Source: Pontibacter deserti
Lineage (GTDB): Bacteria > Bacteroidota > Bacteroidia > Cytophagales > Hymenobacteraceae
NCBI RefSeq assembly: GCF_023630255.1
Contig: NZ_JALPRS010000001.1
Location: 2,418,001-2,482,000 of the forward strand
Direction of reading: 5' to 3'
DNA length: 64,000 bases
Part shown: one piece after another, positions 24,774 through 34,290 of the stretch
How positions within the stretch are numbered: the first letter of the stretch is position 1
Layout of the letters: every line of letters starts with the position of its first letter
Notes under the pieces: generated by a model
Database searches by the model: none
Told to the model about the DNA's origin: nothing
The model's input: only the letters and a program-made list of their open reading frames with translations
Program-made: the position numbers and the translations under genes

Positions 24774-25922
24774 TTATTGAAAGTAGTCTTTTACCTTCTC
24801 AAAGAAGCCTTTATCATTCTTGCCCGGATGTGGTGCAAAGTTATCTGAATCGCGCAGGCGTTCTAACGTAGCACGCTCCTCACTGCTCAGGTGCTTCGGT
24901 GTCCAGACATTGATATGAATCAGCTGATCGCCTTTGCCATAACCGTTTATGTCTTTTATACCTTTGCCACGCAGCCTGAAGATCTCACCGCTCTGTGTGC
25001 CAGGCTTAATAGTGATCTTAACTTTACCACCTATAGTTGGTACTTCAATATCGGCACCCAGGGCAGCATCCATAAAGCTGATGTACTGGTCGAAGATCAC
25101 GTTATTGCCATCGCGTTTCAGGGTTGGGTGCGCTTCTTCTTCAATCTGAATCAGTAAGTCACCTGGTACACCGCCGCGCTCCGGCACGTTACCTTTACCG
25201 CTCATAGACAGCTGCATGCCATCCATTACACCGGCAGGTACATTTATAGTTATTACTTCTTCTTGCAACTCTCTGCCGCTACCGTGGCAAACTTCACAGT
25301 TCTTGGTTACAATGCGGCCTTCGCCGTTACAGGTAGGGCAGGTAGCTGTGCTCACCATCTGGCCCAGCATGGTATTTACCACCTTGCGCACCTGGCCAGA
25401 ACCTTGGCACTGACCGCAGGTTTGCATATCGGTACCATTTTTTGCACCGTTACCACCACAGGTACTGCAGGCTACATAGCGTTTAACTTTTATCTTTTTC
25501 TCAACGCCGTTGGCTACTTCTTCCAGGTTCAGCTTCAGTTTTATGCGCAGGTTACTGCCCTTACGCTGACGACGGCCACCGCCTGAACGGCCACCTCCGC
25601 CACCAAAAAAGCTCTCGAACGGGCTGCCGCCACCAAAAATATCCCCAAATTGAGAGAAGATATCATCCATGTTCATGCCGCCGCCACCGAAGCCGCCATT
25701 CATGCCCTGATGACCGAACTGGTCATAGCGCTGACGTTTCTGCTGGTCGCTAAGTACTTCGTAAGCCTCCGCAGCTTCCTTAAACTTGTCTTCAGCGGTG
25801 TGGTCATCCGGGTTTTTATCCGGGTGATATTTGATGGCTAGTTTACGGTAAGCTTTCTTTATCTCCTCCTGCGAAGCATTCTTACTTACCTCCAGCACCT
25901 CATAATAATCTCTCTTGGCCAT
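24774..25922 (-). CDS. dnaJ: Chaperone DnaJ
   Basis: Hsp40 co-chaperone that delivers substrates to DnaK and stimulates its ATPase. The J domain has HPD at 33-35. A Gly/Phe-rich region spans about 75-120. Four zinc-binding CxxCxGxG repeats are present ([32 protein letters not shown]). C-terminal substrate domains complete 382 residues, full length for type I DnaJ. It is four nt downstream of grpE in the same operon; dnaK is not in this window. Confidence 0.97.
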   Translation of the reverse strand: MAKRDYYEVLEVSKNASQEEIKKAYRKLAIKYHPDKNPDDHTAEDKFKEAAEAYEVLSDQQKRQRYDQFGHQGMNGGFGGGGMNMDDIFSQFGDIFGGGSPFESFFGGGGGRSGGGRRQRKGSNLRIKLKLNLEEVANGVEKKIKVKRYVACSTCGGNGAKNGTDMQTCGQCQGSGQVRKVVNTMLGQMVSTATCPTCNGEGRIVTKNCEVCHGSGRELQEEVITINVPAGVMDGMQLSMSGKGNVPERGGVPGDLLIQIEEEAHPTLKRDGNNVIFDQYISFMDAALGADIEVPTIGGKVKITIKPGTQSGEIFRLRGKGIKDINGYGKGDQLIHINVWTPKHLSSEERATLERLRDSDNFAPHPGKNDKGFFEKVKDYFQ

Positions 25923-25926
25923 TTGC

Positions 25927-26496
25927 TTACGCTCCTATTATAACTTTTGCGAAACGGATAACCTTATCATTTAAAGTATAACCCTTCTCGATCACATCAA
26001 CGATCTTACCTTTCAGCTCATCAGACGGAGCAGGTATTTGTGTAACCGCCTCGTGCATATCAGCATCAAAGTCAGCACCAGCTTTAATGTCCATCGGCTT
26101 CAAGCCTTTCTGATGTGTTACATGCTTCAGTTTATGGAATACCAGTTCCAGCCCCTGCAACATAGCGTCTACATCTTTGGTTGCTTCCATCGACTGACGC
26201 GCACGCTCCATGTCATCCAGCACTGGCAGCAATTCGCCCATCAGGTCCTGGTTAGCTGTTTTTAAAAGATCCTGGCGTTCTTTGGCAGTTCTGCGTCTGA
26301 AGTTCTCAAACTCCGCCATCAAACGGATGTATTTATCTTTCATTTCTGCCAATTCTGCAGCAGGCCCTTCTTCCTGCTCTGTTGCAGTTTCTTCTGTTTC
26401 GTCTACCTGGTTCAGGTTTTCTTCCGTTTCAGCACTGGCAGTGTTCTCTTGCAATTCCTCGTGCTCCTGTTCTTTTTTAATATCTTTATCTGACAT
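25927..26496 (-). CDS. grpE: Nucleotide exchange factor GrpE
   Basis: Releases ADP from DnaK. The 189 residues comprise an acidic disordered N-terminus (about 1-45, rich in Glu), a long helix with [23 protein letters not shown], and the C-terminal beta domain ending [17 protein letters not shown]. It is directly upstream of dnaJ. Its leader carries the perfect palindrome at 26565-26579, a candidate heat-shock control site. Confidence 0.95.
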   Translation of the reverse strand: MSDKDIKKEQEHEELQENTASAETEENLNQVDETEETATEQEEGPAAELAEMKDKYIRLMAEFENFRRRTAKERQDLLKTANQDLMGELLPVLDDMERARQSMEATKDVDAMLQGLELVFHKLKHVTHQKGLKPMDIKAGADFDADMHEAVTQIPAPSDELKGKIVDVIEKGYTLNDKVIRFAKVIIGA

Positions 26497-26564
26497 AATG
26501 CCTTAAAAAAGTTAGATGTATAGGTCTACTTTGTCTTTTCAATTGTCTTGCCAAAGGCGTGCTT

Positions 26565-26579
26565 GTGCCATTCTGGCAC
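26565..26579. promoter_or_regulatory. Perfect palindrome in the grpE leader
   Basis: GTGCCATTCTGGCAC is a perfect 6-3-6 inverted repeat about 70 bp upstream of grpE. A second partial one, GCCAAAGGC, lies beside it. The location suggests an operator or activator site for the grpE-dnaJ operon. I could not match it to a known heat-shock box. Confidence 0.4.
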
Positions 26580-26678
26580 AGGTTAATTTGATTGAGTGAA
26601 TGACTGAATAGCTATTTTGTATTCAATTACTCAGGCATTCCATTATTCAAAATTAAAGCCGAAGCCTTTTCAAAAAAA

Positions 26679-26710
26679 ATCGGTAGATAGCATAGAAGCT
26701 TCTACCGACC
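26679..26710 (-). terminator. Terminator after obgE
   Basis: TCGGTAGA and TCTACCGA arms with a 12-nt loop. On the minus strand they are followed by eight T (the A run just left of 26690), a standard terminator between obgE and grpE. Confidence 0.85.
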
Positions 26711-26736
26711 TGATTATTTAAAGTATAAGTTCTGGC

Positions 26737-27729
26737 TTAGCTGTTCAGCGCGTTCCAGATCATGTCTTTTAATTGGGTAATGTTCTTGCCTGTTACACTG
26801 GAGATGAAAACCGTTGGTAATCCTTCCGGTAACGTTTTGCGCATCTCATTCTCAAGTTCCTCATCCAGCATATCAGATTTAGTGATAGCCAGCAGGCGCT
26901 TTTTATCCAGTAATTCAGGGTTAAACGTTCTTAACTCGTTCAACAGGATTTCATACTCTTTTGCAATGTCGGCACTCTCACAGGAAACCATAAATAGTAA
27001 GATGGAGTTCCGTTCGATGTGGCGCAGGAAACGTAGCCCAAGCCCTTTTCCTTCTGATGCCCCTTCAATAATGCCCGGTATGTCAGCCATTACAAAAGAC
27101 CTGTAATCGCGGTAAGCAACTACGCCCAGGTTAGGCTCCAGCGTTGTAAAAGCATAGTTTGCAATTTTAGGTTTAGCCGCCGACACTACAGAAAGCAACG
27201 TAGACTTACCTGCATTCGGGAAACCAACCAGACCAACATCTGCTAAAAGCTTGAGCTCAAGTATAACCCACTCTTCTATGCCAGGCTCACCGGGCTGCGC
27301 ATAACGAGGCGTTTGGTTTGTAGGAGATTTGAAATGTGCATTACCTAAACCACCGCGACCACCAGGAGTAAGTATAATTTCCTGCCCGTCTTCAGTAATT
27401 TCGCACATTATTTCGCCAGTTTCGGCACTTCTGGCAACAGTACCTAGTGGCACTTCCAGTATCTGGTCTTCACCTTGCGCACCGGTAGAGTGGCTGGGCC
27501 CTCCGTTATGGCCGTTTTCAGCGATAATGTGCTTTCGGTACTGCAAGTGCAGAAGTGTCCAGAGTTGAGAGTTGCCTTTAAGTATAATATGGCCACCACG
27601 GCCGCCATCGCCACCATCAGGCCCACCTTTTGCCGTTTTCTTATCGCGGTGCAGGTGTGCAGATCCGCCGCCTCCGTGTCCGGAGCGTGAGCAGATTTTA
27701 ACGTAATCTATAAAATTGGATGATGCCAA
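26737..27729 (-). CDS. obgE: GTPase ObgE/CgtA
   Basis: Essential ribosome-associated GTPase of late 50S assembly and stress control. The Gly-rich OBG fold occupies about 1-158 ([27 protein letters not shown]), followed by a G domain with GFPNAGKST (P-loop), [16 protein letters not shown] (switch/G3), and TKSDML (G4). The 330 residues lack the long C-terminal extension seen in some orthologues. It follows adk by 35 nt. Confidence 0.96.
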   Translation of the reverse strand: MASSNFIDYVKICSRSGHGGGGSAHLHRDKKTAKGGPDGGDGGRGGHIILKGNSQLWTLLHLQYRKHIIAENGHNGGPSHSTGAQGEDQILEVPLGTVARSAETGEIMCEITEDGQEIILTPGGRGGLGNAHFKSPTNQTPRYAQPGEPGIEEWVILELKLLADVGLVGFPNAGKSTLLSVVSAAKPKIANYAFTTLEPNLGVVAYRDYRSFVMADIPGIIEGASEGKGLGLRFLRHIERNSILLFMVSCESADIAKEYEILLNELRTFNPELLDKKRLLAITKSDMLDEELENEMRKTLPEGLPTVFISSVTGKNITQLKDMIWNALNS

Positions 27730-27764
27730 ATCAGGTATTGGTGTAGGCTAAAGCCCGGTAAAAA

Positions 27765-28361
27765 TTACTTATCTTCTTTTTTTTCTGCTTTCAAAGAGTC
27801 AATCTGCTCACAGATAGCGCTGAAAATCTCTTCAATCTCGCCGATGCCATCTACAGCAAAGAACTTACCCTGCCCGGCATAATAATCTGCTACAGGTGTA
27901 GTTTTGGTATTATACTCTTCCACACGCTTGCGGATCAATTCCTCATTCTGGTCATCCGGGCGACCAGACGTTTTGCCACGAAGGAGCAAACGTTTGGTAA
28001 GCTCTTCATCATCTACCTTCAGCGCGATCATGCACGAAATCTCAGTACCATAATCTAAAAGCAGTTTGTCCAATCCTTGTGCCTGTGGCACAGTGCGAGG
28101 AAAACCATCGAAGATGAAACCACCAGCAGCTTTGTTCTCCTGTACTTTATTAGAGATCATACCGATCACAACTTCATCAGGAACCAGAACGCCGTTATCC
28201 ATTAAAGATTTGGCTTTGAGACCCAACTCCGTGCCAGCTGCAATTTCAGAGCGCAGCAGATCACCTGTAGAAAGATGGATCAGGTTATATTTATCGATCA
28301 GCTTCTGACTTTGTGTGCCTTTTCCAGCACCTGGAGGACCAAACAAAACGATGTTAAGCAT
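27765..28361 (-). CDS. adk: Adenylate kinase
   Basis: Converts AMP and ATP to two ADP. P-loop GPPGAGKGTQ (8-17), AMP-binding FDGFPRTVPQAQGLD, and the short LID type without the zinc-binding Cys (GRPDDQNEEL) are present. The 198 residues are the short form with a Lys/Glu-rich end. It lies between hpt and obgE on the same strand, likely co-transcribed with both. Confidence 0.96.
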   Translation of the reverse strand: MLNIVLFGPPGAGKGTQSQKLIDKYNLIHLSTGDLLRSEIAAGTELGLKAKSLMDNGVLVPDEVVIGMISNKVQENKAAGGFIFDGFPRTVPQAQGLDKLLLDYGTEISCMIALKVDDEELTKRLLLRGKTSGRPDDQNEELIRKRVEEYNTKTTPVADYYAGQGKFFAVDGIGEIEEIFSAICEQIDSLKAEKKEDK

Positions 28362-28475
28362 ATCTTACGTTATAATAAAAGGCAAAAATAGGTATAAATT
28401 TCCTGATGTGTTTATTTTTTTGAGCAACAGGCAACTACAGCCTGCTGCAAGTATAGTCTGATAGGTATAGTGCCT

Positions 28476-29018
28476 TTACGACACTATTTTATAAATATCA
28501 CGCAGGTTACGCCCCAGGCCATTATAATCCAGGCCATACCCCACCACAAAATCGTTAGGTATAGACTTAGCTACGTACTTTACATCGAGCTTATGCTGCA
28601 AGCAATCCGGTTTTAATAATAGCGAAGCCACTTCTACTGATGCAGGTCCTTTTGCGCGTAATTGATTGATAAGGTTATGCACAGTATGGCCAGTATCAAC
28701 AATATCTTCCAGCACTACTACATGGCGTCCCTTCACATCTTCTGTCAGTCCCAGTACTTCCTTTACATTTCCGGTGCTTTCCATATCTCTGTAAGATGAC
28801 AAGCGGATAAAAGAAATCTCACAAGGTATTGATATGCGCTTCATCAGATCTGATGCAAACATGAAAGAACCATTCAGCACAGCCAGGAAAAGTGGGTTTT
28901 TGCCTTTATACTCCTCGCTGATCTGCTCGGCCAGCATTGTAATACGGGCTATTATTTCTTCTTCGTATAGGTAAGTGCTAAAGTCACAATCATGAAGCGT
29001 AATAGTACGGGGATTCAT
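28476..29018 (-). CDS. hpt: Hypoxanthine phosphoribosyltransferase
   Basis: Salvages hypoxanthine (and guanine) with PRPP. The ATG at 29016-29018 gives MNPRTITLHDCDFSTYLYEE, preferred over an upstream start at 29072 that lies inside the hppA terminator. The PRPP motif VVLEDIVDTGHT and the flexible-loop SSYRD segment are present, and the C-terminal FVVGYGLDYNGLGRNL is typical of the family. At 180 residues it is full length. Confidence 0.93.
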   Translation of the reverse strand: MNPRTITLHDCDFSTYLYEEEIIARITMLAEQISEEYKGKNPLFLAVLNGSFMFASDLMKRISIPCEISFIRLSSYRDMESTGNVKEVLGLTEDVKGRHVVVLEDIVDTGHTVHNLINQLRAKGPASVEVASLLLKPDCLQHKLDVKYVAKSIPNDFVVGYGLDYNGLGRNLRDIYKIVS

Positions 29019-29057
29019 AGTATGGGTGTTGGTGAGTTGTACAAAGGTAGCATAATT

Positions 29058-29092
29058 AAAAAAGAAGCCCAACGTAAACGCCGGGCTTCTTT
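29058..29092 (-). terminator. Terminator after hppA
   Basis: AAAGAAGCCC and GGGCTTCTTT form a stem with a loop of about 12 nt, followed on the minus strand by a T tract. It is positioned between hppA and hpt. Confidence 0.9.
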
Positions 29093-29114
29093 ATACTTAT
29101 AAGTTAAGTTGGGG

Positions 29115-31361
29115 TTACTTTGCAGCAACACCGGCTATAGTTACTGTTTTTTCAGGATTTACAACCTGACCAGTTGCAGGAGTCTCCTGCTGTATTTCCA
29201 TGTTTAATTTAGGTTCTTCCGGTATAGCTGGTTTCTGCTCCAGGGCAATGTGTGGGGCAATTACCAGTGATACGATAGACATCAGCTTGATCAGGATGTT
29301 CATTGACGGACCAGAAGTATCTTTGAACGGATCACCTACAGTATCTCCGGTTACAGATGCTTTGTGCGGATCAGAGCCTTTATATTCCATTACGCCATTG
29401 ATCATTACGCCTTTCTCGAAGGACTTTTTCGCGTTATCCCAGGCACCACCGGCGTTAGACTGGAACATGGCCATCAGTACACCAGATACAGTTACACCTG
29501 CCAGCAAACCACCCAGGATCTCAGCAGAAGGAGTATCCTCGAACACGCCATACAAACCAAAACCAACTATAAGCGGAACTATAAGGGCGATAGCACCCGG
29601 CAACATCATCTCTTTAATGGCAGCCTGTGTAGAGATAGCCACACATTTTTCGTACTCTGGCTTGCCTGTACCTTCCATAATACCCGGAATTTCGCGGAAC
29701 TGGCGGCGTACTTCGTGCACCATGGCCATAGCTGCTCTACCTACCGCCGCAATTGCCAGCGCCGAGAAGATGAACGGGATCATGGCACCAATAAACAGAC
29801 CAGCCAGTACAGGCGCTTTGTAAAGGTCAATAGAGTCGATGCCTGCAATGCCAACGAAAGCTGCAAAAAGCGCAAGCGATGTAAGGGCAGCAGATGCAAT
29901 GGCAAAGCCTTTACCGGTTGCAGCCGTAGTGTTACCTACCGCATCCAGAATATCAGTTCTGCCACGTACTTCTTTCGGCAATTCGCTCATTTCGGCAATA
30001 CCACCGGCGTTATCGGCAATCGGGCCAAAGGCATCAATAGCCAGCTGCATAGCGGTTGTAGCCATCATACCGGCGGCTGCAATAGCCACACCGTATAAAC
30101 CAGCTGCGGCATAAGATAGAACTATACCGGCCGCTAACACTATAATAGGCAACACAGTAGAGTGCATACCCACTGCCAAACCAGCGATAATGTTTGTAGC
30201 ATGACCAGTTGAAGATTGCTGCACGATAGAGTTAACAGGCTTTTTACCCATGGCTGTATAATACTCCGTGATGATACTCATAAGTGTACCAACCACCAGA
30301 CCAACTATAACTGCCAGAAACACATCGTTTGCAGAGAAATCGAAGTTACGCAGGTTCATCTGCTCCGGCAGCATCCAGTGGATTACAAAGTAAGAACCGA
30401 TAGCTGTAAGTATAACCGAGATCCAGTTACCACGGTTTAGCGCAGCCTGTACATCGCCACCTTCACTTACACGGATGAACAGCATACCGATCAGGGAGAA
30501 AACTATACCCAGACCTGCTATCAGCATTGGAAGTATAACCGGCGATAAACCACCGAAATTATCATTTGCAATTACTTCGCGGCCAAGCACCATCGTGGCA
30601 AGTATAGTTGCAACGTAAGAACCAAAAAGGTCGGCACCCATACCAGCTACGTCGCCTACGTTATCGCCTACGTTATCGGCAATGGTGGCAGGGTTACGCG
30701 GGTCATCTTCCGGAATACCAGCCTCTACTTTACCTACAAGGTCAGCACCCACATCGGCAGCTTTGGTATAAATACCACCACCCACACGGGCAAACAAGGC
30801 TATACTTTCAGCACCCAGCGAAAAACCAGTCAGTACTTCCAGTGCACGCTCCATCTCGATACCGTTTACATCAGCACCGGTGCTGTGCACAAAAACATAG
30901 TACAGAACTATAAACAGCGAGCCAAGACCAAGCACAGCCAGACCAGCCACGCCCATACCCATTACCGAGCCACCTGCAAACGATACATTAAGCGCACGAG
31001 AAAGGCTGGTACGAGCTGCTTCGGCAGTACGCACATTTGCTTTAGTGGCAATGCGCATACCTATAAAACCGGCCGTAGCCGAGAATACAGCACCAATAAT
31101 AAAGGCTATCACGATGGACCAGTGCGATTTTTCGCCGGTGGCACCCAGATAGCCTAAAAATATACTTGCTATTACTACAAAATAAAACAGCACTTTGTAC
31201 TCTGCTTTTAAGAAAGCCATAGCCCCATCTGCAATGTGGCGCGCAATCTCTGTCATGCGTTCGTTACCTGCAGGCTGCTTCGTTACCCATGCCGACCGTA
31301 TAAAAGTATACAGTAAGGCCGCCAGTCCAAGAGCAGGAATCGCGTAAAGAATATTTTCCAT
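29115..31361 (-). CDS. hppA: Membrane-bound ion-translocating pyrophosphatase
   Basis: Couples pyrophosphate hydrolysis to Na+ and/or H+ export across the inner membrane. The 748 residues form about 15-16 helices. The substrate site has GKVEAGIPEDDPRNPATIADNVGDNVGD, here cited by its key Asp/Glu clusters around residues 200-235. The segment GNTTAATGKGFAIASAAL has Ala rather than Lys at the position that separates K+-dependent from K+-independent enzymes, so it is likely K+-dependent. The choice between Na+ and H+ cannot be made by eye. It stands alone, with a terminator behind it and a 242-bp leader. Confidence 0.96.
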   Translation of the reverse strand: MENILYAIPALGLAALLYTFIRSAWVTKQPAGNERMTEIARHIADGAMAFLKAEYKVLFYFVVIASIFLGYLGATGEKSHWSIVIAFIIGAVFSATAGFIGMRIATKANVRTAEAARTSLSRALNVSFAGGSVMGMGVAGLAVLGLGSLFIVLYYVFVHSTGADVNGIEMERALEVLTGFSLGAESIALFARVGGGIYTKAADVGADLVGKVEAGIPEDDPRNPATIADNVGDNVGDVAGMGADLFGSYVATILATMVLGREVIANDNFGGLSPVILPMLIAGLGIVFSLIGMLFIRVSEGGDVQAALNRGNWISVILTAIGSYFVIHWMLPEQMNLRNFDFSANDVFLAVIVGLVVGTLMSIITEYYTAMGKKPVNSIVQQSSTGHATNIIAGLAVGMHSTVLPIIVLAAGIVLSYAAAGLYGVAIAAAGMMATTAMQLAIDAFGPIADNAGGIAEMSELPKEVRGRTDILDAVGNTTAATGKGFAIASAALTSLALFAAFVGIAGIDSIDLYKAPVLAGLFIGAMIPFIFSALAIAAVGRAAMAMVHEVRRQFREIPGIMEGTGKPEYEKCVAISTQAAIKEMMLPGAIALIVPLIVGFGLYGVFEDTPSAEILGGLLAGVTVSGVLMAMFQSNAGGAWDNAKKSFEKGVMINGVMEYKGSDPHKASVTGDTVGDPFKDTSGPSMNILIKLMSIVSLVIAPHIALEQKPAIPEEPKLNMEIQQETPATGQVVNPEKTVTIAGVAAK

Positions 31362-31550
31362 TTAAAAGGGTTAAGAGTGTTTAAGGTTAAAGAATATTTG
31401 AATATAGCTATTAAAGAAATGAGTTTGGCTTGAAAATTCCAAATATTTTTACCTGAAAGCGTGTTTGCAGCGCTGCAGCTATACTTCTAATTCTGAACAG
31501 GTTGAAGCTATACTTTCCTCAAACAGGCTTAGCTATCCTTTAAAAGCATA

Positions 31551-31577
31551 AAAGCGCGGCTTTGAGGCTGCGCTTTC
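31551..31577 (-). terminator. Terminator after the orphan gene at 31604
   Basis: AAAGCGC...GCGCTTT stem with an inner GGCT/AGGC-type loop, and an A-rich left flank that becomes a T-tract on the minus strand. Moderate quality. Confidence 0.6.
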
Positions 31578-31603
31578 TGTTCGTTAACCATAGAACTATA
31601 GTT

Positions 31604-31981
31604 TTATTTTTGGATTTTAGTGCCCGGGTATCCGTACCTCTTCCACTCTCCCTTCTCATATAGTTCTGCTGCTTTCTTAGCATTCCTTAGCTCTACAACC
31701 TTTGATGGATTTATTTTTAACTTTTTAACTACATCAGAAAGCTCTGCTAACACTTCATCTTCAGCTTCATTATTGTAGAACTCTATATGTTCAATAGGAT
31801 ATTCATCTTCTCCATCTAACAAGGAGACAAAAATATATTGCCTATTTTTCAGTAAAGTAACTCCAAAGCTGTGTCCAGCTTCTTTCTTAATTAAAAATTG
31901 GTAGAACTCTTCATAAACATTGACTGGAATTGATAAATCACTTGAAAATTTATCAATATTTAACTGTGTAATATCCATCAC
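31604..31981 (-). CDS. Hypothetical protein, AT-rich orphan
   Basis: A 125-residue soluble, acidic protein with no signal or membrane segment. Segments such as GHSFGVTLLKNRQYIFVSLLDGED and EVLAELSDVVKKLKINPSKVVEL suggest a beta-sheet followed by helices. The end is basic (GEWKRYGYPGTKIQK). Base composition is clearly more AT-rich than the neighbouring genes, hinting at recent acquisition. It follows the M42 peptidase gene at 34 nt, on the same strand. I do not recognise a family. Confidence 0.6.
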   Translation of the reverse strand: MMDITQLNIDKFSSDLSIPVNVYEEFYQFLIKKEAGHSFGVTLLKNRQYIFVSLLDGEDEYPIEHIEFYNNEAEDEVLAELSDVVKKLKINPSKVVELRNAKKAAELYEKGEWKRYGYPGTKIQK

Positions 31982-32015
31982 TCAAACTTCTCTAACTTCC
32001 AGACTCTCTAACTTC

Positions 32016-32930
32016 CTATAGTTTCTCCATCAACACCTGGTATAGTTTTACCATGCTTACTATATCGTTTTTATTTACGATCTCATCCGGAGTGTGCACA
32101 TTGTCTTCGGGGGCACCAACAAAGCACCAGTCCCAGGGGTAAGCAGCTTTTTGCAGTTCTTTGGCATCGCTGCCGCCGGCTCCTTCTACCTCCAGTTGGT
32201 AAGTCACTCCAGCCTCTTTGGCAATGCTGATGATCTTCTGCACATAAGAACGACGTGGGATCAGGCTGTCGCGCATAGAGATAACAACACCTTTGCCCGG
32301 TTGTACGCCTTCTGTAACCCAGGTAATATCTGCAATAAGCGCCTGTCGCACGTGGTAATGCTCATAAATATACTTGGCCAGGTAAGCTACAGAGCCTCCG
32401 CCATGTTCTTCCCAGCAGCTAAATGCTATAATGCCGTTCTCCAAGGTTTCAGCCAGTTTCAGAGCTGCCCATACACCCAGTCGGTTATCCATATAGCAAC
32501 TTTGTACGGTTTCATCTGTCTCCCTGAAATCACATTTAAATACCAACTCTGTGCCTCGCTCTATCTCCCGATGATAGTCGTAAGATAACTCGCCTTCTTC
32601 TTCGTCATACTTAAGTGTGCAGGTAATGTCTCCCTGGCTGTCGGCACCTGTTAAAGTATAGCCTGTTTTGGTAGCAGGCCCGCCAATGGGCACTAACTGG
32701 TGGCCGTAGCGCACGGTAAAGCCAATCGAATCCATGTGGGCAAAAACAGCTGCGCGGGGCTCCCCGAAAACGAGTAAAATACAATCCTGAAAATCTTCGT
32801 TATTTACTATAACAGGTTGTACCTTCCACTGAACTTTATATGTTTCGATATAGTTTAGCAGGAAGTCAGTCATATTTTTTTCGTTGCCTGACGGAGCATG
32901 TATCTGGCAAAGTTGTTTCAGGAGTTGCAT
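32016..32930 (-). CDS. M42-family metallo-aminopeptidase
   Basis: Cytoplasmic di-metal peptidase or endoglucanase-like enzyme. The ATG at 32928-32930 gives [17 protein letters not shown], the usual M42 start; an upstream start would overlap the divergent TPR gene. Likely metal ligands are visible in order: FAHMDSIG (His65, Asp67), CYMDNRLG (Asp), [10 protein letters not shown] (Glu-Glu, catalytic and ligand), IADITWV (Asp) and NVHTPDE (His). The 304 residues are somewhat short for M42 (about 340-360), mostly through a compact middle domain. Divergent from the TPR gene. Confidence 0.85.
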   Translation of the reverse strand: MQLLKQLCQIHAPSGNEKNMTDFLLNYIETYKVQWKVQPVIVNNEDFQDCILLVFGEPRAAVFAHMDSIGFTVRYGHQLVPIGGPATKTGYTLTGADSQGDITCTLKYDEEEGELSYDYHREIERGTELVFKCDFRETDETVQSCYMDNRLGVWAALKLAETLENGIIAFSCWEEHGGGSVAYLAKYIYEHYHVRQALIADITWVTEGVQPGKGVVISMRDSLIPRRSYVQKIISIAKEAGVTYQLEVEGAGGSDAKELQKAAYPWDWCFVGAPEDNVHTPDEIVNKNDIVSMVKLYQVLMEKL

Positions 32931-33039
32931 GTTCGTAGATTTGGGTTTGAACTCAAAAATAGTATAAAAGTTGTACATTCATTTCCTATCCTTACCGGTA
33001 GTAAGTGGCGCAATTAAAAATAGAATTTTACTATTTCAC

Positions 33040-34290
33040 ATGAAGAAGTTTTTATACATCACCATTGCTTTATTTTTACCTGTGCTGGCTACGGCTCAGC
33101 ACCAGGAATCTAATGGTGATACGACTGCTATGCGCCAGGTTACCATTGAAACGGTTGATGTGATACCTGCTGCCGTGAAGGTAAAAGGCATGCTGCTGCT
33201 TAACAAAGAAATACAGTACGAACTGGAAGGCGCTGTAGACAACATGTACAACTTTAAGTATGAGCGTGCTGAGAAACAGTTTAAATCGTTGCGTCGCCGT
33301 TACCCGGAGCACCCGTTGCCATACTTCCTGATGGGCCTTAGCCAGTGGTGGAAAATTGTGCCTACCAACATACAGACGCACAAATACGATAAATTGTTCT
33401 TTGCTTACATGGATACCACCATACAAAAAGCAGAGGAATTATACGATAAAAACGAAAATAACACTGAAGCCGCTTTCTTTCTGGCAGCAGCCAATGGTTT
33501 TGCGGGCCGACTACACTCTGAGCGCAGCAACTGGCGTAAAGCTACCGTGCACAGTAAACGTGCTTTAGAGTATATGGAGATTGCCAAGGCTGGTAATGGC
33601 CTGAGCCCTGAGTTCCTTTTTGGTGAAGCTCTTTTCAACTATTACTCTATCTGGATTCACGAGAATTATAAAATGCTGCGCCCGGTGCTGATGTTCTTCC
33701 CGGATGGAGATAAAAGACTTGGCTTAAAGCAACTTCGCCATGTTGCCAACAACGGTTTTTATACCGGCACCGAAGCCAAGTTCTTCCTGATGAAGATTTA
33801 CGCCAACGAAGAAGGCAACCTGGAAGAATCTATGAAAATAGTACAGTCCCTTGCTACTAAGTACCCGGACAATGCTTATTTCCAGCGATTCTATGCCCGT
33901 ATACTTTTTGTACAGGGTCATTTCTCCATGGCAGAACGTATCTCGCTGGATATCCTGCACAAGCTGGATCAGAAAATGCCGGGCTATGAGGCAGTAAGCG
34001 GCCGTTATGCATCCTATATACTGGGTTACATCAATCAAAACAAATACCGCGATCTGGAGAAAGCCAAACAATATTACCTGGAGTCCATCATGTATGCCGA
34101 GATGACCGACGAGCGTGATTCCGGATATTTTATCAACTCTTATCTGAATCTGGCACGTATCAGCAACCAGTTAAAAAATAAATCTCAGGCAAAGCGGTAT
34201 TATACCATTGTGCTTAACTCTTCTGAGAAAAAATCGGCTCCTTTTAAAGAGGCTCGTACTTTCCTGAAAGCTAATAAAAAAGTTAAGTAA
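33040..34290 (+). CDS. Exported tetratricopeptide-repeat protein
   Basis: The ATG at 33040 gives a signal peptide, MKKFLYITIALFLPVLATA, cleaved before QHQESNGD. The mature 396 residues are TPR-like helices (YNFKYERAEKQFKSLRRRYPEHPLPYF, FFLAAANGFAGRLHSERSNWR, YFQRFYARILFVQGHFSMAERISL). A tetratricopeptide protein of this size in the periplasm usually scaffolds a complex, but no partner is evident. Its stop overlaps the end of the convergent glycosyltransferase by 8 nt, with no terminator between. Confidence 0.82.
   Translation: MKKFLYITIALFLPVLATAQHQESNGDTTAMRQVTIETVDVIPAAVKVKGMLLLNKEIQYELEGAVDNMYNFKYERAEKQFKSLRRRYPEHPLPYFLMGLSQWWKIVPTNIQTHKYDKLFFAYMDTTIQKAEELYDKNENNTEAAFFLAAANGFAGRLHSERSNWRKATVHSKRALEYMEIAKAGNGLSPEFLFGEALFNYYSIWIHENYKMLRPVLMFFPDGDKRLGLKQLRHVANNGFYTGTEAKFFLMKIYANEEGNLEESMKIVQSLATKYPDNAYFQRFYARILFVQGHFSMAERISLDILHKLDQKMPGYEAVSGRYASYILGYINQNKYRDLEKAKQYYLESIMYAEMTDERDSGYFINSYLNLARISNQLKNKSQAKRYYTIVLNSSEKKSAPFKEARTFLKANKKVK

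Noticed and set aside
26560-26600. Sigma-54 promoter before grpE
   Set aside because: TGGCAC is present, but the expected TTGC at the right distance is not.
29200-29823. Long open frames antisense to hppA (also 29364-30098)
   Set aside because: They lie wholly on the opposite strand of a clear hppA gene, have unnatural residue composition and no start context; they are shadows of its codon use.
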